From contig JASJEI010000541.1 of assembly GCA_030064795.1 (NCBI GenBank), forward strand, positions 1-5,402: a DNA stretch of 5,402 nt, written 5' to 3'. This DNA is from Pleurocapsa sp. MO_226.B13. GTDB taxonomy: Bacteria; Cyanobacteriota; Cyanobacteriia; Cyanobacteriales; Xenococcaceae. Below, piece after piece: positions 1 through 5,402 of this stretch (the first letter of the stretch is position 1; each line of letters starts with the position of its first letter). A program made the translations under genes and the position numbers. The notes beneath the pieces were generated by a model. It worked only from the letters and a program-made list of their open reading frames with translations, had not been told where the DNA came from and made no database searches.

Positions 1-32
1 TCTCTGAAACCCCCTCCAGAACTGGATTTCCT

Positions 33-96
33 CCCAAGGCTTATTTTCAATAATTTTGGCTTAATGACAATCGATAACGGGAAAATAAGCCTTGGG
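33..96. repeat. Perfect 16-bp inverted repeat with 32-nt spacer
   Basis: The left arm CCCAAGGCTTATTTTC (33-48) is exactly reverse-complemented at 81-96. The spacer is 32 nt and AT-rich. As RNA it would form a strong stem, and position 32 with 97 could add a G-U pair. Neither side has a T-run, so it does not look like a standard rho-independent terminator. It could be a very short MITE-like remnant, a decayed element end, or a processing or bidirectional transcription stop for a gene left of the window. The repeat is certain; its role is not. Confidence 0.7.
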
Positions 97-110
97 GAAT
101 CGGTGGTTTA

Positions 111-118
111 GCGATCGC
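111..118. repeat. HIP1 octamer (one of six in the window)
   Basis: GCGATCGC occurs here and at 535-542, 3100-3107, 3339-3346, 3803-3810 and 4548-4555. HIP1 is a highly iterated palindrome typical of many cyanobacterial genomes. About one per 900 bp in AT-rich DNA is far above chance. Three copies lie within the ATPase gene. None is found in the repeat-rich 4556-5402 stretch. Confidence 0.9.
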
Positions 119-282
119 TTTATTGAAAAAAAAGATCCCGTGAAAAGTCAGGTTCGTAATATACCTGCTGATTGAGTAGTTTTACAGGCATGATTTTCTC
201 AATGAATACCTGGGGACGTTGGGATTTAGTCATAAGTAATATAAAAAGTATTATTATTTATACAGAGGTTACATAAGCTCCT

Positions 283-528
283 ATGACTAATAATTCCCAG
301 AAACAAAGGATATCAATCACCGTAGATTCACAGTTACTCGAAGAAGTAGACCAAATGACCAAAAACCGTTCGGCTGCTGTGGAAGAAGGTTTACGTCTAT
401 GGCGCAAACAACAAATTGAGGATCAATTGAGAAACTTCTATCAAAACCGCTCCCAGGCTGATATTGAATCAGAGAAAGAGTGGGCGCAGTTTTCCCATGC
501 ACAAATGGAAGAGATTTTAGAAGGCTAA
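283..528 (+). CDS. Ribbon-helix-helix (CopG/MazE-like) antitoxin-type protein
   Basis: This 81-residue protein has the shape of a small ribbon-helix-helix DNA-binding antitoxin. Residues 9-17 (RISITVDSQ) would form the DNA-contacting beta strand. Residues 17-44 give two helices, with the turn at KNRSAAVEEGLRLW. The acidic tail (about 59-81), rich in E and W, resembles the toxin-binding tails of MazE/VapB-like antitoxins. Such proteins dimerise, repress their own promoter and neutralise a toxin encoded just downstream. Here no toxin gene follows: the next 160 bp is interrupted by stops. A purine-rich AGAGG (264-268) lies 14 nt from the ATG, further than usual, so translation may be weak. The AT-rich leader (about 237-262) could hold the promoter, but no clear -35/-10 pair stands out. 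The fold is a confident call from sequence pattern; the antitoxin role is inferred, and it could be a solitary regulator. Confidence 0.75.
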   Translation: MTNNSQKQRISITVDSQLLEEVDQMTKNRSAAVEEGLRLWRKQQIEDQLRNFYQNRSQADIESEKEWAQFSHAQMEEILEG

Positions 529-692
529 GATAAAGCGATCGCCTTAAATTCTCAAGAAGCAATATTGGTAAAAGAAAATCTCAAAGTGAAGTCCAAGCAG
601 AATGGTAACGGTGCGTGAGATCGAGAAGAACAATTACGTAAAAACCAACCTGCAACTAAAGCAAAAGAATGGCAGGAAATAGAGTTTTAATT

Positions 693-1121
693 TTAATCCC
701 CAAACAAGACCCTCAAAGCTCTTAAGGCATTCCTACGCCTTCCATTAGCAATCATGGCAAACCAATAATGAGCCTCTTCATTACTCATAGCTGAAATCCC
801 CTGAGCAATTTTACCGATTTTCTCTGGTTGAGAAAGAGGTTGCAATACTTGAAACATAATTGCTGTCTGTACCCCCGATTCTTCAGATAAAGTATAGGAA
901 CTTTGACGTTTTGAAGAGAGGGTTTGTGGATCGTAATTATTATTCTTGAGTACCTGATAAATGCTTTGTTTGACTAAATTTAAAGTATTACCTTTAAGAC
1001 AGCCAATTTTCTCCGCAGCAGGACGCTTTTTCTCTCCCGCTTTCTTATAAGCACATTGGTATAGTTCCAAGGCAAAATTATTGTTGTCGGTAGAGTTTAC
1101 TCGTAATTGAAATTCTTGCAT
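693..1121 (-). CDS. Small conserved partner of DUF499 ATPase (probably DUF7680-type)
   Basis: This 142-residue basic protein has no transmembrane segment or signal peptide, so it is likely cytoplasmic. The C-terminal half carries its most distinctive pattern: ESGVQTAIMFQVLQPL (81-96), then KIGKIAQGISAMSNEEAHYWFA (101-122; AMSNEEA and YWFA are the key parts), then GRRRNALRALRVLF (127-140). From memory this 'GV..a..f..l.PL ... I..GI.aM..EEa.YWFA ... ra.rALRvL' signature is that of the small protein encoded immediately after DUF499 ATPases; the DUF7680 name is tentative. Its start codon shares one base with the ATPase stop (TAATG) and has a good Shine-Dalgarno site inside the upstream gene, so the two are translationally coupled and probably act together. 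No catalytic motif is visible. It may be an adaptor or structural subunit of the ATPase complex (inference). Confidence 0.8.
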   Translation of the reverse strand: MQEFQLRVNSTDNNNFALELYQCAYKKAGEKKRPAAEKIGCLKGNTLNLVKQSIYQVLKNNNYDPQTLSSKRQSSYTLSEESGVQTAIMFQVLQPLSQPEKIGKIAQGISAMSNEEAHYWFAMIANGRRRNALRALRVLFGD

Positions 1122-1136
1122 TAGTATTGAACCTCC
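1119..1136 (-). promoter_or_regulatory. TAATG stop/start overlap with strong Shine-Dalgarno
   Basis: Read on the minus strand, GGAGGT (1136-1131) is followed by a 9-nt spacer and the ATG at 1121-1119. The A of that ATG is also the last base of the ATPase stop codon TAA (1123-1121). This arrangement supports the chosen start of the small gene and implies termination-reinitiation coupling. The ribosome binding site is much stronger than the one before the ATPase itself. Confidence 0.8.
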
Positions 1137-4100
1137 GCACTAAGACTGATTCTCTCTACGGGATTGCGACGGAGAGCTTGCTGAATGACATTTAGTTCTG
1201 AACTATCTGAGGTAATCGGTTTGTCGCCAAAATCAATAATCAATTTCAGGTTTACATTAGCTTGAGTGGCTGGATTATTGAGCAATCCATGGATAGTGCC
1301 AAAAAAGCTTTGAAATCCTTTTACTTTACCCTGATATTCCAATTTCACAAACTGCTCGTCTCCAGTTTGCAGCATGGCGGTTTGTTCAATACTTATCGGA
1401 AAACGACTCAGCAAAGGAATCGTCGTTCCTAGCTTACGGTAGTCAATTACTTGATCTACCGATATTTCCAAGGATTTTATTGCTTTGACTTTACATTTAG
1501 GATCGCTAAATTTGTCGTTTGAGTTATTAATGACAGAATTAGGAGTTCCAGTAAATTCCAAAACGTGAGGGCACATTAATGGGGGAGGCGGTGGAACGAC
1601 ACCCAGATGAACAATAGTTTCTTTCTCTGCAGTTTCTCCATTGCCATAGTCAGCAATTAAGCGAAAAACAGTCGTTTCCGTAATCTTGGCTTCATACTCA
1701 TCACGAGGACGGAATTCTTCTGGGATTAACTCTGAACCAATCTGAAGACTAACTTTTAATGCGCCTTTAGCTCGCCAACCAACCCGAACAGGTTTTTCTT
1801 TACTTTCTCCCGCGTAAACCATTGCCTGAACATTTAATTCAATTACTCTTGGTTCTGGTGGTTGCAGAATCCCCCGACGATATAAAACCATGCGATCGGA
1901 AAACTCGATCGTATCGGGACAAGTTAACGTGCCATCAGTTTTGATATAAGCAGTCTCTCCTGCTTTCAAATCCCACTGACCATCCTGTAAGCCATTGCGA
2001 ATTGTTTCCCGTAAAGTGTTTAATTCACCTGGGAGTAAAATATTGAGGCGAACATCTTTGGCAAAAGCATCTCTTAAAGCTTTAGTTGACCAACTTTCTA
2101 AACCTTTTGACCAGACCTTTTGCAGAATATAGGCTGGTGCAAATGGTTGACTGGCTTTATCTCCCGATCTAATTTTTTCACAGTCCTTGAGAGCCTTGAG
2201 AATCACATCCTGCTGATTATTTTTACCTTTAACGGTGCTAGAATCCTGGGCAGGTAAAGTATAGTGCATCAAACTCTTGGGAGCTTTAACATCATCTTTG
2301 GCTGGATAAAATAGATGACGATAGGCGTTCGTGAGAGAAATTCTTACTTCTAAATCTTTTGCTCCTTTCCTTTCCTTGAGCTGCTTCTGCTGAGTTTCTG
2401 ATAAATCTTCTAATCTGGTCTGACTTTCCAATATATTTTGAATTGCCTGATATTCTCTGGCATTATCTATAGCTCGTTCCAGTTCCTGTTGATTAGCGAC
2501 TAAAAACAGTAGACGATTGCGGTAAAGTCTAAATTTTCCTGACTCTCCAGTATTATCAAATATCTGCTGTACTAAATCTGGAGGACTATCTGTAGAAGAT
2601 TTAACCGTTGCCTCATTAAAGTCAATCAGACACAAAGCAATCTCATCGGGAATATCATCCACATCTCCAGAACTTTCAGGAGCAAATACAGGAGTGAAAA
2701 TTTTCTTGGCAAAAATACTATCTCGACGACTTCTTAAATAATCTTTTGCTTCAGTGCGTCCTATCTGTTCTTTTTCTTCGGTAACAATTTTATTGATTGA
2801 AGGCTCTTCTTTAAACCTTACATTTGTAGTAATTGGGTCGTTATCCAAATACCAAGCTACCTGAGCTAATTTATCTAGTGCTTGGTCAATAAAGCTCGCT
2901 TCTAAACCAGGAGTTAAAAGCGATAAGTTTAACTCGGTACGGCGAATCCCTGATGAAGTCCCTTGAGTTAGGGAATTTAAAAATATTGTCCGTGCCACCC
3001 AACTAGAAAACGCTGGCTTATCTGCTGCTTTCCATTGGCGATCGTGGACTTGAGCATAAGCCTGTTTACCGCTGGGGTTATAAATATCAGCACCGATCGG
3101 CGATCGCATTAATGGACGTTGCAAGCGGGAAGTCAGATCGTCGGTTATCTGCTGCTCTTTTCCCACAGGAATATGGTGTGGATGAATTATAGGAGCGTCT
3201 TCTGTTTGATTCTGCCAGAGATGCTGAACTACTTGGGCTAGTAACCGTAATGCACCCCTAGTTCTCTGAAACTCTGGTATAGAAGCAATTTTTTTGGTTA
3301 AGAGATTAAATAATTCAGGATGAAAAGGATAACTCTGTGCGATCGCCTGAGAATAACTAGCATCTTTACAACTATCGGGAAGATTAACGCGACTACTGCG
3401 ATACACACTCAAGTATTCAGATGCAGCTTTTGATGCAGCCTGAGCATCGACACTCTTAAACAACCTTTGTTTAACAATATTGTAGACTTCAACATCAGTC
3501 GAAGGACTTAATACTCTTTCTTGTCTGGCAGAAGCACGAATCAACTCTTGCAATTCTGTCGTCTCATCCGCAAAGGTATCGGAAGCTGAAGCCAATGAAT
3601 AGACAAAAACTAGATTATTACAAGCCCCTGCTAAATCCATCAGTGAGAATAGAAATGCTACTACCTGTTCGGCAAGATCGCTTCTACCAATCTGTTTTGC
3701 CTTCGCTGAACGCAAATAACGAGCAATTTCATCCAAGATAATTACCGTTGGTTCGCCATTTAATAATCTTTCTAAAACATCTGTTCCTGGACTAATTCCA
3801 GAGCGATCGCTTCCCTGTAATAAGCGATACCCTTCTACTCCACCAACTTGATAAGCAATTTCTCCCCAGAGAGTTTTAGTGATAATGCCATTACTATGGT
3901 GAATCCCATTTTCAGGATCTAAATCTCTTCCATCAACTGCTGCAACCTGTACCGTGCGATCGGGAATTACATTGGGTTCGGCAAATCTTTCTAAGCCTTG
4001 AATTCTGTTTCCTTCCTTACAGATATGCCATAGAGCAATTTCATCGTGAGTTTTACCACCACCAAAACTAGTTTCTAGTCTAATTACAGGTGAACCTGAT

Positions 4101-4315
4101 GACTTGCCAGTTAGCCTACTAAAAACCTCTCTAATCAGAGTTTTAATCCCATCTGTAGCAAAAGTATTAGCAAAGAAGCTTTCGCTATCTTGATATATCT
4201 GAGGAGATTTTCCTTCTACCACTGATCGTAGTTTAGCAGCAAAGAGATCTACAGAAAGTTCTCCTGCTAATATTTCTTCTCTGGGGATACAGGTTTCAAA
4301 AATTGAAGGGAGCAT
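1121..4315 (-). CDS. DUF499 (COG1483-type) AAA+ ATPase, defence-island associated
   Basis: This 1064-residue protein is full length for the family and uninterrupted. The N-terminal region (1-75) matches the usual family start, with a PREEIL..G motif and the conserved 'FF..TF.T.G...L' stretch (47-60). The nucleotide-binding site has Walker A SFGGGKTH (83-90, K88) and Walker B VIILDEIARYL (191-201, D195/E196). VFVYSLASASD (236-246) fits sensor 1. RQERVLSP (264-271), QRLF (283-286), FHPELF (331-336) and FQRTRGALRLLA (349-360) are family blocks; the last may carry sensor-2 or arginine-finger residues. DLDP (131-134) is also conserved. The middle (about 370-800) is largely helical with no recognised fold. 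Residues about 825-904 look Ig/FnIII-like, followed by a proline linker (VVPPPPPL) and a C-terminal domain (915-1064). DUF499 proteins are predicted defence ATPases, typically with a DUF1156 adenine methylase, which is absent here. The start codon has only a weak AGAG ribosome binding site. Family call is strong; biochemical role is inferred. Confidence 0.9.
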   Translation of the reverse strand: MLPSIFETCIPREEILAGELSVDLFAAKLRSVVEGKSPQIYQDSESFFANTFATDGIKTLIREVFSRLTGKSSGSPVIRLETSFGGGKTHDEIALWHICKEGNRIQGLERFAEPNVIPDRTVQVAAVDGRDLDPENGIHHSNGIITKTLWGEIAYQVGGVEGYRLLQGSDRSGISPGTDVLERLLNGEPTVIILDEIARYLRSAKAKQIGRSDLAEQVVAFLFSLMDLAGACNNLVFVYSLASASDTFADETTELQELIRASARQERVLSPSTDVEVYNIVKQRLFKSVDAQAASKAASEYLSVYRSSRVNLPDSCKDASYSQAIAQSYPFHPELFNLLTKKIASIPEFQRTRGALRLLAQVVQHLWQNQTEDAPIIHPHHIPVGKEQQITDDLTSRLQRPLMRSPIGADIYNPSGKQAYAQVHDRQWKAADKPAFSSWVARTIFLNSLTQGTSSGIRRTELNLSLLTPGLEASFIDQALDKLAQVAWYLDNDPITTNVRFKEEPSINKIVTEEKEQIGRTEAKDYLRSRRDSIFAKKIFTPVFAPESSGDVDDIPDEIALCLIDFNEATVKSSTDSPPDLVQQIFDNTGESGKFRLYRNRLLFLVANQQELERAIDNAREYQAIQNILESQTRLEDLSETQQKQLKERKGAKDLEVRISLTNAYRHLFYPAKDDVKAPKSLMHYTLPAQDSSTVKGKNNQQDVILKALKDCEKIRSGDKASQPFAPAYILQKVWSKGLESWSTKALRDAFAKDVRLNILLPGELNTLRETIRNGLQDGQWDLKAGETAYIKTDGTLTCPDTIEFSDRMVLYRRGILQPPEPRVIELNVQAMVYAGESKEKPVRVGWRAKGALKVSLQIGSELIPEEFRPRDEYEAKITETTVFRLIADYGNGETAEKETIVHLGVVPPPPPLMCPHVLEFTGTPNSVINNSNDKFSDPKCKVKAIKSLEISVDQVIDYRKLGTTIPLLSRFPISIEQTAMLQTGDEQFVKLEYQGKVKGFQSFFGTIHGLLNNPATQANVNLKLIIDFGDKPITSDSSELNVIQQALRRNPVERISLSAEVQY

Positions 4316-4345
4316 ATAGCAAGTCTCTAATTAGAAGCTTGCTAT
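4316..4345. promoter_or_regulatory. 30-bp near-perfect palindrome abutting the ATPase start codon
   Basis: Outer arms ATAGCAAG (4316-4323) and CTTGCTAT (4338-4345) are exact reverse complements. The centre TCTAATTAGA (4326-4335) is itself a perfect palindrome about the same axis (4330.5). Only the pairs 4324/4337 and 4325/4336 break symmetry, and the first is a G-U pair in RNA. One arm touches the ATG (4315-4313). As DNA it has the look of an operator for a dimeric or tetrameric repressor. As mRNA it would fold next to the start codon and place the weak AGAG Shine-Dalgarno in the paired region, so it could control translation. No clear -10/-35 pair was identified upstream. Confidence 0.55.
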
Positions 4346-4447
4346 TAGTTTGCCCATTTTGTTAAGAAAAATTTAATATTAACATCGATTTCTTGTATTA
4401 GCGCTCGATATCACATGATGTGTGATGATGATGGAGAGTTATTGGCG

Positions 4448-4750
4448 ATGGGGTCACATCAGAATTATCACAACTATGAGAACTATAAATACGAGCACCT
4501 TGTGGAATTTTCCTCCAATAACCTTCTCTGCGCGTTGACTGGGGCGAGCGATCGCTTCGACTCCGAATACTTGATAACCTCCGCTAATGGACTACCGCTG
4601 CCAAGATCGCGAGACGGGGAAAACACTTCATTCACATCCTATTCCCAACAAAAAATTCAGCTCAAAGACAATAATGGAATAAAATCAGAGAAAAATGAGG
4701 GCGAATCTATTTTTACGCTTGAAAAATCATTTTCTGTACCAAACACCTAA
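4448..4750 (+). CDS. Doubtful small ORF, unrecognised
   Basis: This reading frame gives 100 residues from the ATG at 4448, which has GGAGAG (4433-4438) at a 9-nt spacing. An in-frame ATG at 4415 would add 11 residues but has no ribosome binding site and begins in a low-complexity ATG/GATGATG stretch. The product is hydrophilic, rich in N, S, Y and E, with an aromatic run near the start (NYHNYENYKYEH) and no recognisable domain, signal peptide or membrane segment. It diverges from the ATPase operon across about 130 bp. Its 3' end overlaps the first copy of the TGTACCAAA repeat (4735-4743). The biased composition, lack of any family resemblance and position beside repeat DNA make it as likely a chance frame or gene remnant as a real gene. 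Confidence 0.25.
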   Translation: MGSHQNYHNYENYKYEHLVEFSSNNLLCALTGASDRFDSEYLITSANGLPLPRSRDGENTSFTSYSQQKIQLKDNNGIKSEKNEGESIFTLEKSFSVPNT

Positions 4751-4796
4751 TCTATACGGGGTAATATCTGCGTACTTTTTGTACCAAAGTGTACCA
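4735..4796 (+). repeat. TGTACCA direct repeats
   Basis: TGTACCAAA occurs at 4735-4743 and 4780-4788, and TGTACCA again at 4790-4796. The last two are exactly 10 bp apart, one helical turn. An inverted copy of the core (GGTACAA, 5137-5143) lies inside a dyad further right. The phasing is compatible with a protein binding one face of the DNA. The repeats are real; their function is unknown. Confidence 0.5.
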
Positions 4797-5187
4797 GACT
4801 CTTGCCGTTTTCTGTTACATCGCATATGACTATTTTTGATTAATTATCATCATATTTAACTAAATTTAACCACCGAAAGTATTTGTAACCAGTAACCAAC
4901 TTCTAAAAAAACCCCCTCCCCCTATCTATTTGACTCTATATAGCACCGCCGGTTTGCTCTTATATCACCATGATGGATACTTCCGAGAACAGCACGGGGG
5001 GACCTTAGAAGGGAAAAAACTCTGTTACAGTTACAAAATCAGTTTTGACCGCGAGTTTGGACAATAAGTAACTTCAAATTCACAGAAAGCATATAAGAAT
5101 TAACTTTTTTCTTGTAACAGACTTCCGTTACAGTCAGGTACAAGGAACTGTTTATAGAACATCAAAAATGCCCCTAATGTATACGGG
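4746..5187 (+). repeat. Separated direct repeat CCTAAT(C/G)TATACGGG
   Basis: A 15-bp sequence at 4746-4760 recurs at 5173-5187 with a single C/G difference, 427 bp apart. Each copy is followed about 46-50 bp later by the nonamer TCTGTTACA (4811 and 5234), so a composite arrangement and not just a word seems to be repeated. Such spaced copies can mark element ends, recombination sites or a duplicated regulatory unit. Confidence 0.5.
5111..5144. repeat. Imperfect 12-bp dyad in the repeat array
   Basis: CTTGTAACAGAC (5111-5122) and GTCAGGTACAAG (5133-5144) are reverse complements at 10 of 12 positions, around a 10-nt centre that itself holds another GTTACA. The left arm's first 11 bases are exactly reverse-complemented at 5234-5244 in the next dyad. 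This looks like paired half-sites for a dimeric DNA-binding protein. Confidence 0.5.
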
Positions 5188-5212
5188 ACAATTGTTACGG
5201 GTTTCGGGTTCT

Positions 5213-5243
5213 TTGTAACAGAAACACGCAAAGTCTGTTACAA
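5213..5243. repeat. Perfect 10-bp dyad just after the right-hand gene
   Basis: TTGTAACAGA (5213-5222) pairs exactly with TCTGTTACAA (5234-5243) across 11 nt. It begins 7 nt beyond the stop codon of the minus-strand gene ending at 5251. It could serve as a transcript end, but no T-run follows on the minus strand, and it shares its half-site with the rest of the array. A protein-binding site is therefore the better reading. Confidence 0.55.
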
Positions 5244-5250
5244 GCTGTTG

Positions 5251-5402
5251 TCAACGGAAATAAACTCTCTGGGGTCCTTCATCTTTAAATCTTTTTTGTT
5301 TGTAGTTAAACCGCAGTTTATTCACCATGACGTTATGGAGTTTTCCTGCCAAGGTTTTTTCTAACCTTCCACTGATGCGGGCTCCCGTTTCACTGTTGCC
5401 AC
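5251..5402 (-). CDS. 3' end of an unrecognised basic protein (partial)
   Basis: A minus-strand frame is open from the window edge (first full codon at 5400-5398) to a TGA at 5253-5251, giving the last 49 residues of a protein that starts outside the window. The segment is strongly basic and reads like real protein: GARISGRLEKTLAGKL (6-21), HNVMVNKLRFNYKQKRF (22-38), then GPQRVYFR at the C-terminus. The many K/R residues suggest nucleic-acid contact. I do not recognise the family. Its stop lies directly beside the iteron-like array, so a replication initiator, recombinase or transposase acting on those repeats is an attractive but unproven guess. The other minus-strand frames close quickly, which supports this one. 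Confidence 0.55.
   Translation of the reverse strand, partial: GNSETGARISGRLEKTLAGKLHNVMVNKLRFNYKQKRFKDEGPQRVYFR

Larger units (their letters stand above)
4811..5244. repeat. Iteron-like GTTAC/GTAAC array
   Basis: The nonamer TCTGTTACA is present five times: plus strand at 4811-4819, 5021-5029 and 5234-5242, and inverted at 5113-5121 and 5214-5222. The core GTTAC or GTAAC starts at 4814, 4885, 4892, 5024, 5030, 5068, 5114, 5127, 5194, 5215 and 5237, eleven times in 434 bp where about one is expected by chance. Some copies are tandem: GTAACCA twice at 4885-4898 and GTTACA twice at 5024-5035. ATTTAAC also repeats with a 10-bp period (4854-4860, 4864-4870). This is the pattern of a multi-site protein-binding region, such as plasmid iterons or recombinase/transposase end sites. 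No full DnaA box was seen. Confidence 0.6.
4751..5250. other. Non-coding, repeat-rich spacer
   Basis: About 500 bp without a credible gene on either strand. It is filled mainly by the GTTAC/GTAAC array and its dyads, plus an A7-C5-T-C5 homopolymer run around 4905-4921. The longest minus-strand frames here are around 20-32 codons and run through the repeats. It separates the defence operon from the truncated right-hand gene, and both of these are on the minus strand. Confidence 0.6.

Noticed and set aside
120..191. 23-codon minus-strand frame MPVKLLNQQVYYEPDF...
   Set aside because: Too short, no partner and no recognisable family; possibly a gene remnant, but this cannot be supported.
190..276. 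28-codon frame ending 6 nt before the RHH start as a leader peptide
   Set aside because: No ribosome binding site and no attenuator-like structure; it is short enough to be chance.
317..562. 81-codon minus-strand frame opposite the RHH gene
   Set aside because: It is antisense to a gene with a clear domain pattern, has no family resemblance and no supporting ribosome binding site.
649..676. Terminator for the minus-strand operon (CCTGC/GCAGG followed by TTGGTTTTT)
   Set aside because: The stem is only 5 bp with an 18-nt loop and the T-run is displaced; too weak to call.
602..682. Short plus-strand frame MVTVREIEKNNYVKTN... downstream of the antitoxin as a toxin remnant
   Set aside because: Only 26 residues. 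The first five resemble some toxin starts, but nothing beyond them matches MazF or PIN toxins.
4811..5244. CRISPR array
   Set aside because: The repeats are short, in both orientations and irregularly spaced, with no constant repeat-spacer unit.
4735..5244. Tn7-like or CRISPR-associated transposon end
   Set aside because: TGTACC and GTTACA repeats are only loosely reminiscent of such ends; no terminal TGT...ACA pair, target duplication or transposase gene could be shown.
5318..5326. DnaA-box-like TTATTCACC
   Set aside because: One mismatch from a loose consensus, single copy, and inside the right-hand coding frame.

Overview
The window looks cyanobacterial. The DNA is AT-rich and carries six copies of the octamer GCGATCGC (HIP1), at 111, 535, 3100, 3339, 3803 and 4548. 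That palindrome is characteristically over-represented in cyanobacterial genomes. The gene content (an orphan-looking antitoxin, a large defence-type ATPase module, and a repeat-rich non-coding block) suggests an accessory or mobile region. Nothing in the sequence settles whether it is plasmid or chromosome.

Layout: positions 1-282 hold no convincing gene but contain a perfect 16-bp inverted repeat (33-48 / 81-96). A plus-strand ribbon-helix-helix (antitoxin-like) gene lies at 283-528. No toxin follows it; 529-692 is short and broken by stops. A compact minus-strand operon fills 4315-693: a 1064-residue DUF499 (COG1483-type) AAA+ ATPase, then a 142-residue small partner. The two genes overlap by one base (TAATG) and the second has a strong ribosome binding site. 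A 30-bp near-perfect palindrome directly abuts the ATPase start codon and could be an operator or a 5'-UTR hairpin. From 4346 to 5250 there is about 900 bp with only one doubtful small ORF (4448-4750). Its right half (4811-5244) is densely packed with GTTAC/GTAAC motifs, including five exact copies of TCTGTTACA in both orientations, arranged partly as dyads. The window ends inside the 3' end of an unrecognised minus-strand gene that stops at 5251.

How the parts may work together: DUF499 ATPases are known from defence islands, where they usually accompany a DUF1156 (COG1743) adenine methylase and often a helicase. Here only the ATPase and its small downstream partner are present, and upstream there is repeat-rich non-coding DNA instead of a methylase. 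This is either a stripped-down two-gene module or one separated from its partners. The repeat array beside the truncated right-hand gene resembles an iteron-type replication origin or a multi-site recombinase/transposase binding region. That part is inference from repeat structure alone.
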